Assembly: GCA_017517305.1 (NCBI GenBank)
Contig: JAFWZV010000019.1
Span: 62,001 to 126,000 of the forward strand
DNA from: Lachnospiraceae bacterium
GTDB taxonomy: Bacteria > Bacillota > Clostridia > Lachnospirales > Lachnospiraceae
Direction of reading: 5' to 3'
DNA: 64,000 nucleotides
Below, one piece after another: positions 23,743-32,090 of this stretch. Position 1 is the first letter of the stretch, and each line of letters begins with the position of its first letter. A program made the translations under genes and the position numbers. Below the pieces are notes generated by a model. That model did not search any database. It saw only the letters and a program-made list of their open reading frames with translations, and was not told where the DNA came from.

Positions 23743-25902
23743 ATGAGTGCAAAGAGTTTATCTATTGTATCACCAGTGAATGGAAAAGCAATTCTACTTG
23801 AGAATGTGCCAGATGATGTTTTTTCGCAGAAAATACTTGGTGATGGATGTGCAGTTATTCCTAGTGATGGAAGCTTTGTATGTCCTGTAGATGGAGAGGT
23901 GGTATCTGTGGCGGATTCACTTCATGCTATAGGCTTTGTGACAGAGGATGATGTGGAGCTTTTGGTTCACATAGGAATTGATACTGTTAAGCTTGAAGGT
24001 CAGGGCTTTAAGGTGCATGTTAAGGAAGGCGATAAGGTTAAGAAGGGTGACCCAGTAGTGGAGGTTGATCTTGAATTGCTTAAGGCAAAAGGGCTTAACA
24101 CTATAACCCCTGTTATTATCTGTGGAGGAGCGGACGAATTACATATGACACAGATTGAGGGAGAGGTTAAGGCAGGTAAGACAGAATTATTAAAACTTTC
24201 AGCTGAAGATGAGCAGATTGATGATAGCAAGGTGGAAGCTAAGAAGACAAAGGGCAAGCTTAACTTCGATTTCCTTCAAAAGCTTGGTAAGGTGCTTATG
24301 GCAGTTATCGCCGTAATGCCTGCGGCAGGACTTATGATAAGCCTTGGAAATGTCATTCAGATGGCAGCAGGTGACCCAGGTTTTATAATGACAGTTGGAA
24401 CAGTTATGGCTAACATAGGTTGGGCAATAATTAATAACCTTCATCTATTGTTTGCAATAGCAATAGGTGGTTCATGGGCTAAGGAGAGAGCTGGTGGAGC
24501 ATTTGCAGCGGCTATAGCCTTTGTGCTTATAAACTGTATAACAGGTCAGATATTTGGTGTTACCAGCGCTATGTTATCAGATGCTGAGGCAGTGACTCAC
24601 ACGTTGTTTGGCAAGGAAATATTAGTAAATGGATATTTCACATCAGTACTTGGTGCACCTGCTCTTAATATGGGTGTGTTCGTGGGAATTATCTCAGGCT
24701 TTGTAGGTGCTGTTGCATATAACAAGTACTATAACTTTAGAAAGCTTCCTGATGCATTATCATTCTTTAACGGTAAGAGATTTGTTCCTATGGTAGTAAT
24801 AGCATGGTCAGTTATTGTATCTCTTATAATAGCAGTTGTATGGCCTGAGATTCAGTCAGGAATCAATGCGTTTGGAGTTTGGATTGCTAATTCAGCAGAT
24901 ACATCACCGGTGCTTGCGCCATTTGTATATGGTACCTTGGAGAGATTACTACTTCCTTTTGGATTACACCATATGCTTACTATACCTATGAATTACACTT
25001 CATTTGGTGGAACATACATCGTTCAGACAGGACTTAATGCAGGTACCGCTGTATACGGACAGGACCCACTATGGCTTGCATGGGTAACAGATTTGATTAA
25101 CTATAAGAATGCAGGAGATATGGCTGCATATGAGGCACTTCTTACTACAGTAACTCCAGCTAGATTTAAGGTTGGACAGATGATTGGTGCTACAGGACTT
25201 CTTCTTGGATTTGCCCTTGCTATGTACAAGAGAGTTGAGCCAGATAAGAAGAAAAAGTATCGCTCAATGTTTGTATCAACAGTACTTGCAGTATTTTTGA
25301 CAGGTGTTACAGAACCACTTGAATTTATGTTTATGTTCTGTGCTATACCACTTTATCTGGTATATGCAGTTCTTCAAGGTGTAGCATTTGCCATGGCTGG
25401 ACTTATAGATTTAAGACAGCATTCCTTTGGAAATATTGAGTACATAACTAGAATTCCAATGTCCTTAAATGCAGGTCTTTCCGGAGATATAATTAACTTC
25501 GTAATTTGTGTAGTGGTATTCTTTGTAGTAGGATTTTTAGTAGCATACTTTATGATAGGAAAGTTTAAATTTGCAACACCAGGACGTCTTGGAAACTATA
25601 CAGATGAGGGCGAAGAGACAGGTGAGGCAACTACAGCTTCTGAAAATTCAGCTTCTGTTGCAGGTGCTTCATCACAGGCAGAAAGAATTATCGGTCTTTT
25701 GGGAGGTCGCGAAAATATAGTTTTAGTCGATGCATGCATGACAAGACTTAGAGTGACAGTTAAGGATATGTCTATGGTTAAGGAGATTGCTGATTGGAAG
25801 GCTGAGGGAGCACTGGGACTTATCAAGAAGGGCGACGGTGTTCAAGCAGTATATGGACCAAAGGCAGATGTATTAAAGTCAGATATTAACGATATATTAT
25901 AG
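23743..25902 (+). CDS. PTS sugar permease, domain order IIA-IIC-IIB (glucose/maltose family)
   Basis: 719 aa. The N-terminal IIA-Glc-type domain (about 1-155) has the phospho-acceptor His76 in VELLVHIGIDTVKLEG and the partner His61. The membrane IIC domain (about 175-620) has many helices and the sugar-site region TGVTEPLEFMFMF. The IIB domain (about 640-719) has the phospho-Cys665 in LVDACMTRLRVTVKD. The phosphate path would be EI, HPr, His76, Cys665, sugar. Family members usually have order C-B-A or C-B, so A-C-B is uncommon. The downstream malQ suggests maltose or maltodextrin-derived sugar, though glucose is possible. LacI-type operators precede it, and AAGGAGG is the ribosome site. Confidence 0.9.
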   Translation: MSAKSLSIVSPVNGKAILLENVPDDVFSQKILGDGCAVIPSDGSFVCPVDGEVVSVADSLHAIGFVTEDDVELLVHIGIDTVKLEGQGFKVHVKEGDKVKKGDPVVEVDLELLKAKGLNTITPVIICGGADELHMTQIEGEVKAGKTELLKLSAEDEQIDDSKVEAKKTKGKLNFDFLQKLGKVLMAVIAVMPAAGLMISLGNVIQMAAGDPGFIMTVGTVMANIGWAIINNLHLLFAIAIGGSWAKERAGGAFAAAIAFVLINCITGQIFGVTSAMLSDAEAVTHTLFGKEILVNGYFTSVLGAPALNMGVFVGIISGFVGAVAYNKYYNFRKLPDALSFFNGKRFVPMVVIAWSVIVSLIIAVVWPEIQSGINAFGVWIANSADTSPVLAPFVYGTLERLLLPFGLHHMLTIPMNYTSFGGTYIVQTGLNAGTAVYGQDPLWLAWVTDLINYKNAGDMAAYEALLTTVTPARFKVGQMIGATGLLLGFALAMYKRVEPDKKKKYRSMFVSTVLAVFLTGVTEPLEFMFMFCAIPLYLVYAVLQGVAFAMAGLIDLRQHSFGNIEYITRIPMSLNAGLSGDIINFVICVVVFFVVGFLVAYFMIGKFKFATPGRLGNYTDEGEETGEATTASENSASVAGASSQAERIIGLLGGRENIVLVDACMTRLRVTVKDMSMVKEIADWKAEGALGLIKKGDGVQAVYGPKADVLKSDINDIL

Positions 25903-25925
25903 ATTCTTTGAAATGAGGAATTAGT

Positions 25926-26786
25926 ATGAAGCTTATCACATTAAACACACACAGCTTAATAGAAGATGCTTATGATAGTAAGCTTAAAGAATTTGTTCAC
26001 GTAATCCTTCAGGAAAAGCCAGAGATTTTTGCTCTGCAGGAGGTGAATCAGTCTCTGAATATGCCAGAGACTGACGCAGACCTTCTTGGATTTGTTTCTT
26101 GTGAGGATTTGAATATAGTACTAAGAAAAGATAATCATGCTTTAAACGTGGCTAAGCTGCTTAAAGAAGCTGGTCTTAATTATTACTTTACCTGGATACC
26201 TATAAAGTTAGGATATGGAATTTATGAAGAGGGCTTGGCTATATTTTCAAGGTCACAGATTGTGGATTCAAGACAATGCTTTATAAGTGGAATAAGGGAT
26301 TATAACAATTGGAAGACTAGAAAAATGCTTGGTATTAAGGTTGCTGCTTATGAGAATATATGGTTTTACACAGCGCACCTTGGTTGGTGGGATGATGAGG
26401 AGGAACCATTTAAGAATCAGTGGAATATGGTTACAGAAGCTATAGACGCAGTTAGATTTCCAGACGAGTCCTACTACATCTTAGGAGATTTTAATGCTCC
26501 TGACAGGATAAAGGGAGAAAGCTATGAATATGTTAAGCAGTCGGGTTGGTATGATACCTACCAATTGGCAGAGAATAAGGATGATGGAATCACCGTGGGA
26601 CAGGTAATAGATGGATGGCATGATAAGGTTGATGCTTCGTCAGCAGAAGCTAATGGTATGCGACTGGATTATATATGGTGTGATAAGAACATAAAGGTTA
26701 AAACAAGTAACGTGATTTGCAACGGTAAAAAATATGAGGTGGTGTCAGATCATTACGGAGTGATGATTGAAACCTATGATAACTAG
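25926..26786 (+). CDS. Endonuclease/exonuclease/phosphatase-family hydrolase
   Basis: 286 aa with the EEP fold signatures: MKLITLNTHSLIEDA (metal-binding Asn), FALQEVNQSL (Glu), YTAHLGWW (His), YYILGDFNAPD (GDFN) and VVSDHYGVMIE (catalytic SDH). No signal peptide is present. It lies between the PTS permease and malQ, 23 bases after the former and 11 before the latter. This points to a sugar-phosphate or phosphodiester substrate linked to maltose use rather than DNA, but that is inference from context. Confidence 0.85.
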   Translation: MKLITLNTHSLIEDAYDSKLKEFVHVILQEKPEIFALQEVNQSLNMPETDADLLGFVSCEDLNIVLRKDNHALNVAKLLKEAGLNYYFTWIPIKLGYGIYEEGLAIFSRSQIVDSRQCFISGIRDYNNWKTRKMLGIKVAAYENIWFYTAHLGWWDDEEEPFKNQWNMVTEAIDAVRFPDESYYILGDFNAPDRIKGESYEYVKQSGWYDTYQLAENKDDGITVGQVIDGWHDKVDASSAEANGMRLDYIWCDKNIKVKTSNVICNGKKYEVVSDHYGVMIETYDN

Positions 26787-26797
26787 GAGGTTACAGG

Positions 26798-28303
26798 ATG
26801 GCTAGAACAACAGGTGTGCTATTACCTATATCAAGTCTTCCATCAAAATATGGAATAGGCTGCTTTTCAAAAAGCGCATATGATTTTGTGGATTGGCTTA
26901 AGGCGGCAGGGCAGTGCTATTGGCAAATACTTCCTCTAGTGCCTACAAGCTATGGAGATTCGCCATATCAATCATTTTCTACTTATGCAGGCAATCCATA
27001 TTTTATAAGCTTAGAGGCTTTGATAGAAGAGGGAGTGCTGACTGAGAAAGAATGTGATAGTGTAGATTTTGGTGATGATGAAGCGAGTATAGATTATGAA
27101 AAAATGTATAAGGGTAGATATAAACTCTTAAGACTTGCTTATGAGAGAAGTAATGTGAGTCAAAACGAAGCTTACAATAGATTCGTGGATGAAAATTCCT
27201 GGTGGCTTAAGGATTACGCTCTGTTTATGTCCGTAAAGAATATCTTTGATGGAAAGTCATGGAATGAGTGGGCTGAGGATATTAGACTTAGATATGACTA
27301 TGCTATGGATTACTATCGTAGAGAGTGTTACTTTGATATAGAATTTCATCAATATATGCAGTTTAAATTCTATGAGCAGTGGATGAAGCTCAAGAGTTAT
27401 GCAAACTATAATGGTGTTAGAATTATAGGAGATATTCCAATATATGTTGCCATGGACAGTGCTGATGCATGGGCTCATCCGGAGCTGTTTCAGCTGGATA
27501 AGGATAATGTACCGTTAGCTGTAGCAGGGTGTCCGCCGGATGGATTTTCAGCTACAGGTCAGTTATGGGGTAATCCGCTATACAACTGGGAGTATCACAA
27601 AAACTCAGGCTATGCATGGTGGATGGAGAGACTGGGATACGTATTTAAAATGTATGATGTGGTTAGAATAGATCATTTCAGAGGCTTTGATGAATACTAT
27701 TCCATACCATATGGAGCAAAAAATGCTATGAACGGTCACTGGGAAAAAGGACCGGGTATAGATTTATTTAACCGTATGAAGCAGGTGCTTGGAGATAGAG
27801 AGGTTATCGCTGAGGATTTGGGATATGTGACAGATTCAGTTAGATGGCTTGTGTCAGAAAGCGGATTCCCGGGTATGAAGGTATTTGAGTTTGCCTTTGA
27901 CTCTAGAGATTCAGGAAGTGCAAATGACTATCTTCCACATAACTACATACCTAACAGTGTAGTATACTCAGGAACTCATGATAACGAGACCTTAAAGGGC
28001 TGGTTTGAGGCAATTTCAGATGAAGAAAGACAGATGGCAAGAGATTACATTTGCGACTATCATACTCCTGATGATAAAATATATTTAAGCTTCATATCAA
28101 CCATACTTATGAGCAAATCAGACCTTAGCATAATCCCTATGCAGGACTATCTTGGACTGGATAATACTTGCAGAACTAATACCCCATCAACTGTTGGTAA
28201 GAATTGGAAGTGGAGAGTTACTAATGAGCAGCTTTCAACAAAGCTAAGAGATAAACTGCGAGAATTGGCTATGAGATACGGTCGTATGGGATGGCAGTGG
28301 TAA
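26798..28303 (+). CDS. malQ: 4-alpha-glucanotransferase (amylomaltase, GH77)
   Basis: 501 aa, normal length. GH77 blocks are present: TGVLLPISSLPSKYGIGCF, YWQILPLVPTSYGDSPYQSF, IIGDIPIYVAMDSADAW, VVRIDHFRGFDEYYSIP (nucleophile Asp in RIDHFRG), IAEDLGYVT (acid/base Glu) and VYSGTHDNETLKGWF (transition-state Asp). It transfers alpha-1,4-glucan segments between maltodextrins, releasing glucose, in the cytosol. As last gene of the PTS operon it indicates that the imported or internally released sugar is a maltodextrin. GGAGG precedes the ATG. Confidence 0.96.
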   Translation: MARTTGVLLPISSLPSKYGIGCFSKSAYDFVDWLKAAGQCYWQILPLVPTSYGDSPYQSFSTYAGNPYFISLEALIEEGVLTEKECDSVDFGDDEASIDYEKMYKGRYKLLRLAYERSNVSQNEAYNRFVDENSWWLKDYALFMSVKNIFDGKSWNEWAEDIRLRYDYAMDYYRRECYFDIEFHQYMQFKFYEQWMKLKSYANYNGVRIIGDIPIYVAMDSADAWAHPELFQLDKDNVPLAVAGCPPDGFSATGQLWGNPLYNWEYHKNSGYAWWMERLGYVFKMYDVVRIDHFRGFDEYYSIPYGAKNAMNGHWEKGPGIDLFNRMKQVLGDREVIAEDLGYVTDSVRWLVSESGFPGMKVFEFAFDSRDSGSANDYLPHNYIPNSVVYSGTHDNETLKGWFEAISDEERQMARDYICDYHTPDDKIYLSFISTILMSKSDLSIIPMQDYLGLDNTCRTNTPSTVGKNWKWRVTNEQLSTKLRDKLRELAMRYGRMGWQW

Positions 28304-28400
28304 TAATTTTATGAATAATTACTCATACTGTATATAATATTGCTTAGTGCATTAATTGAATTAATAAAATTAATAAAAAGAGAAAGTGAGGAACAAAATT

Positions 28401-28658
28401 ATGAAGGAATTTAGTTACATTATCAAGGACGAAATAGGTATCCACGCAAGACCTGCAGGTCTTCTTGCTAAGGAGGCTAAGGCATTTACATCTAAGATTA
28501 CTATTGAGGCAAATGGTAAGAGCGCTGATGTAACAAGACTTATGGCTGTTATGGGACTTGGAGTAAAGACTGGCGCTGAGGTCGTTATTAAGGCAGAGGG
28601 CGATGACGAGGATGCAGCAATTGCGAAGATGCAGGAGTTTATGTCTGCAAATCTGTAG
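28401..28658 (+). CDS. ptsH: HPr phosphocarrier protein with Arg at position 46
   Basis: 85 aa from the ATG at 28401; GTG at 28386 is in frame, but the ribosome site GTGAGGA fits 28401. Active-site His15 lies in GIHARPAGLLAKEA. Alignment to Bacillus HPr without gaps puts Arg at position 46 (SADVTRLMAVMGLG), where Gram-positive HPr has the regulatory Ser46 phosphorylated by HPr kinase. The His15 relay from Enzyme I to IIA domains should work. The Ser46-P/CcpA signalling role should not, so another HPr may serve that function. The ptsI gene follows. Confidence 0.93.
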   Translation: MKEFSYIIKDEIGIHARPAGLLAKEAKAFTSKITIEANGKSADVTRLMAVMGLGVKTGAEVVIKAEGDDEDAAIAKMQEFMSANL

Positions 28659-28698
28659 GATTTATAGGGTATATATAAATTAAGATAAGGTGGTTACT

Positions 28699-30318
28699 AT
28701 GGAGCGATATGAAGGAAAGAGCATATATAACGGAATAGCCATAGGAAAGATTTGGTTCTATGAGAAAAGTGAGCAGCAGGTTAAGAGAGTTAAGATAGAT
28801 AATGCTGATGAGGAGATAAAAAGATATGAGAAGGCAAAGGAGATTGCCATAGCTCAGTTAAATCAACTGTATGAAAAGGCAGTTACAGATGTAGGCGAGG
28901 CAAATGCCATGATATTCGAGGTTCATGCTATGATGCTGGAGGACGCAGACTATAATGATTCTGTGTACAACATTATCCAGACTGAGAATGTTAATGCAGA
29001 GTATGCAGTTGCCACCACTGGAGATAATTTCTCTGTAATGTTCGCCCAGATGGAGGATGAATATTTCAAAGCCAGATCTGCGGATGTTAAGGACATTTCA
29101 GAGAGAGTAATAGCAGCCCTAGTGGGAACTGATACAGATACGGGTGCTATGGATGAACCGGTAATAGTTGCGGCTGAGGACCTTGCACCAAGTGAGACTG
29201 TTCAGATGGATAAAACCAAGCTTCTTGGCTTTGTTACAAGACTTGGTTCGTCTAACTCTCACACTGCCATACTTGCTAGAACTATGAACATACCAGCTTT
29301 AATCGGAGTGGACATAGACAGTAGCTGGAATAACAAAATGGCTATTATAGATGGTAGAAAGGGATTACTTTATGTGGAGCCGGATGAGGTAACTCTTGCG
29401 GCTTATAAGGCTGAGCAAAAGAAGGATGAGGAAGCAAGAGAGCTGCTTAAAAGTCTGAAAGGCTTACCTGACGAAACCGTAGATGGAAAGCATATAAAGC
29501 TTTATGCCAATATCGGAAGTGTGGCAGATGTGGCAAATGTGTTGGCAAATGATGCTGCAGGAATAGGACTCTTTAGAAGTGAGTTTTTATATTTAGAGAA
29601 AACTGACTATCCAACAGAGGAGGAGCAGTTTACAGTGTATAAAACTGTGGCTCAGAATATGGCAGGAAGAAAGGTTGTTATAAGAACCTTAGACATAGGT
29701 GCGGACAAGCAGGTGGACTACTTTAATATGGATAAGGAAGAAAACCCTGCTATGGGATATCGTGCTATAAGAATATGCTTAGACCGAGTAGATATATTCA
29801 AAACTCAGCTTAGAGCACTTTACAGAGCTTCAGCCTTTGGCAATATATCAATTATGTTTCCTATGATAATCTCTGTAGATGAGGTTAAGCAGATAAAGAG
29901 AATTTGTGAGGAGATAAAAACAGAGCTTTCGGAAAATGGCATAGCCTACGGTGATGTGGAGCTTGGCGTGATGATAGAGACACCGGCAGCAGTTATGATA
30001 AGTGATGAACTGGCCAAGGAGGTTGATTTCTTCAGCATAGGAACCAATGACCTTACCCAGTACACTCTTGCCATAGACCGTCAGAATGCAAAGCTTGACA
30101 ATATCTATGATTCCCATCACCCAGCAATCCTAAAGATGATTAAAATGGTAATAGACAATGGACACGCAGAAGGTAAATGGGTTGGAATCTGTGGTGAGCT
30201 TGGCGCTGATACAAGCCTAACAGAAAAATTCATTGAAATGGGAATAGATGAACTATCCGTATCCCCAAGCTACATCCTCCCAATACGAAAAATAATTCGA
30301 GAAGCCAGCAGCGTATAG
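28699..30318 (+). CDS. ptsI: Phosphoenolpyruvate--protein phosphotransferase (Enzyme I)
   Basis: 539 aa from the ATG at 28699, with AAGGTGG just before it; a GTG at 28690 overlaps that ribosome site. Family blocks: YEGKSIYNGIAIGKI, phospho-His in GSSNSHTAILARTMNIPA, IGLFRSEFLYLEKTDYPTEEEQF, VIRTLDIGADKQVDYF, and the PEP-site Cys in GICGELGADTSLTEKFIEMG. It takes phosphate from PEP and passes it to HPr in the cytosol. It is about 30 residues shorter than E. coli EI, within the Firmicute range. It is followed by interspersed element B. Confidence 0.96.
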   Translation: MERYEGKSIYNGIAIGKIWFYEKSEQQVKRVKIDNADEEIKRYEKAKEIAIAQLNQLYEKAVTDVGEANAMIFEVHAMMLEDADYNDSVYNIIQTENVNAEYAVATTGDNFSVMFAQMEDEYFKARSADVKDISERVIAALVGTDTDTGAMDEPVIVAAEDLAPSETVQMDKTKLLGFVTRLGSSNSHTAILARTMNIPALIGVDIDSSWNNKMAIIDGRKGLLYVEPDEVTLAAYKAEQKKDEEARELLKSLKGLPDETVDGKHIKLYANIGSVADVANVLANDAAGIGLFRSEFLYLEKTDYPTEEEQFTVYKTVAQNMAGRKVVIRTLDIGADKQVDYFNMDKEENPAMGYRAIRICLDRVDIFKTQLRALYRASAFGNISIMFPMIISVDEVKQIKRICEEIKTELSENGIAYGDVELGVMIETPAAVMISDELAKEVDFFSIGTNDLTQYTLAIDRQNAKLDNIYDSHHPAILKMIKMVIDNGHAEGKWVGICGELGADTSLTEKFIEMGIDELSVSPSYILPIRKIIREASSV

Positions 30319-30412
30319 TTTTGAAGGTAGACAAAGTAGAGCAAAGGATAGTCTAGAAAATATAAGAAGAATAATTAGACAAATAAGAAGTGGATAATGG
30401 AAGAATAAAAAT

Positions 30413-30541
30413 ACGGTGATGTGCGCCAATATTATTTGCTCCGACCGCGACTTAGGTCCCACCAAGCTGACCGTTTTAAGTGTCAGCGCGGTGGGAACCC
30501 TAGGCAGGTCGGCCAATTAAGTGAAATGCGCACATCACCGT
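30413..30541 (+). repeat. Interspersed structured element, copy B
   Basis: Outer 14-bp perfect inverted repeat: ACGGTGATGTGCGC (30413-30426) with 30528-30541. AT-rich spacers of about 14-15 bases lead to the core 30441-30512. The core reads CCGACCGCGAC, stem arm GGTCCCACC, hairpin GCTGAC-CGTTTTAAGT-GTCAGC, returning arm GGTGGGAACC with one bulge, then CCCTAGGCA and GGTCGG. CCGACC/GGTCGG differs from CCGGCC/GGCCGG of copy C by a compensated base pair. It occupies the space between ptsI and the convergent lipoprotein gene and may end both transcripts. Confidence 0.8.
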
Positions 30542-30551
30542 TTTGAATTAC

Positions 30552-31064
30552 TTACTTTGTAATTACTATGGAATCCGCCCAGGAGAACACATCCTCCGCA
30601 AGCCTCTTATGATCCTTAGACTTAAACACAAACTGGCATACCCAGAATGCGTCATTACCCTCAAACATACAGTGAATATAGGTGTACTTGGCACCATTTA
30701 CAGTCTGAGTAGTAATAAAGTAATAATAGTCATCTCTCTGTTGAAGTTTAATATCCTTTGAACCATTCAAGGATAATATTTCATTGGCATAATCTACAAG
30801 AGAAATCAATTCGTAGCCAGCAAGCTCCAATTCCTGAGCTGTTTCTTCTCTGGCAGAAAATCCAACATCCTCACTTTTTACATAAAGCTCATAGGTATCA
30901 GATTTATATTGCTCAAAGCTATCGTCTAGTGTAACGGTTATCTTGGTTGTGGAAAAATTCTTAGGGTTAGGTGTACACCCTGAAAGAGTTGCCACAAGAA
31001 GAATAAACATAAGACATAAGGCTAGAGGTCTCTTTAAAAATTTAGTAGTATTCAGTTTTTGCAT
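30552..31064 (-). CDS. Secreted lipoprotein, hypothetical
   Basis: 170 aa. Lipoprotein signal peptide: basic start, hydrophobic stretch ALCLMFILLVATL, then lipobox LSGC, so the mature protein would be lipid-anchored at Cys of about residue 30. The rest is a compact alpha/beta domain (about 40-170) rich in Tyr/Asp with no motif I recognise. It lies ten bases downstream of the Ala-rich repeat gene and is presumably co-transcribed. Confidence 0.75.
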   Translation of the reverse strand: MQKLNTTKFLKRPLALCLMFILLVATLSGCTPNPKNFSTTKITVTLDDSFEQYKSDTYELYVKSEDVGFSAREETAQELELAGYELISLVDYANEILSLNGSKDIKLQQRDDYYYFITTQTVNGAKYTYIHCMFEGNDAFWVCQFVFKSKDHKRLAEDVFSWADSIVITK

Positions 31065-31074
31065 AATATCCCTC

Positions 31075-31776
31075 CTAGTTATTCTGTCTTTGGGCCTTGC
31101 CCTCTTCTATAAAGGCTGAAATGTCAACCTTGGTGGATTTTAAGATAGATGCAAGTCTCGCATCCTCATCAGCCTTAGCTTTCGCGGCATCAATTTCGGC
31201 CTGCTTTTTAGCTTCGTCTGCAGCAGCTTCAGAAGCAAGTCTAGCCATAATCTCATCGGCTCTAGCTTTGGCTGCGTCTTCGTCCGCTTTTGCCTTGGCT
31301 TTAGCTGCTTCCTCATCCTCTCTGGCTTTGGCCTTTGCAGCATCAATCTCAGCCTGTTTCTTGGCCTCATCAGCAGCAGCCTCAGAAGCAAGTCTAGCCA
31401 TAATCTCGTTAGCTCTGGCTAGTGCATCCGGATCCACCTGTGATAAATCTATCTCTGGTTCAGCTTCTGGCTCATTAGGAGCTTCAGAAGGTTTAGTTTT
31501 TACAGGCGTATTAGCAACCAGGGCATCAACATTTCCTTGCTTAGAGCTTAAAATCTTATCAGCTAAGTCCTGGGCGTCTGTAGTAGCAGCCTGAGCCAAT
31601 TTCTCAGCCTCCTGTTGGGCAACCTTTGCCTGATTGGCCTGATAATAAGGTTCCTTTTCGTTAGGCCAATATCCGTGATGGAAAAGCTTATAGGCTGGCT
31701 TATAGACTACGCACCACCATTTATATACAGTTTGTCTAACATTGTAGAAAAATCCAAAATCATTGTTATAGCTCAT
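31075..31776 (-). CDS. Ala/Lys/Glu-rich repeat protein, hypothetical
   Basis: 233 aa. The first 50 residues are aromatic-rich (NVRQTVYKWWCVVYKPAYKL, then HHGYWPNEKEPYY). The rest is long helical sequence with a duplicated block, ARADEIMARLASEAAADEA continuing KKQAEIDAAKAKA, about 51 residues apart (DNA copies near 31186-31268 and 31338-31420). It is predicted to be coiled coil, with no signal peptide. CGGAGG precedes the ATG. The protein may act as a scaffold or spacer; function is not known. Confidence 0.7.
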   Translation of the reverse strand: MSYNNDFGFFYNVRQTVYKWWCVVYKPAYKLFHHGYWPNEKEPYYQANQAKVAQQEAEKLAQAATTDAQDLADKILSSKQGNVDALVANTPVKTKPSEAPNEPEAEPEIDLSQVDPDALARANEIMARLASEAAADEAKKQAEIDAAKAKAREDEEAAKAKAKADEDAAKARADEIMARLASEAAADEAKKQAEIDAAKAKADEDARLASILKSTKVDISAFIEEGKAQRQNN

Positions 31777-31957
31777 AGTTAATCCTCCGTTTGGGGGTTA
31801 ATGTGTGATTTATAGCAAAATATATATCTATAATAACATTTTTTCGTCTATAAGGAAAGACAAATTAAAGTTAAAATTTGGTGATAAATAATAGAATAAT
31901 TATTAGCTTGCAAACACAGTTTGGCAAAATATTAACTGTATCTTTACTTTTATAATA

Positions 31958-31986
31958 TTGATTTTCCTGTTCAATGTGATTATACT
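31958..31986 (+). promoter_or_regulatory. Predicted promoter of pyk
   Basis: TTGATT (31958-31963), 17 bases, TATACT (31981-31986), about 100 bases before the ATG at 32091. The 314-base gap 31777-32090 holds this promoter and otherwise only AT-rich sequence with no ORF or clear hairpin. Confidence 0.5.
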
Positions 31987-32090
31987 ATACTGGGTGTAAC
32001 TTTTGCATTATATTAACTATCTTATTGGGTAGAATATGCATATAAAAGGGAATAAAAAGAGAGAGAATTCTAAAAGGAGAAATAAATTAT

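Noticed and set aside
31097-31594. Plus-strand Ala/Ser-rich open frame opposite the Ala-rich repeat gene
   Set aside because: It is produced by the repeats of the minus-strand gene. The minus frame has a proper AGGAGG start and promoter orientation.
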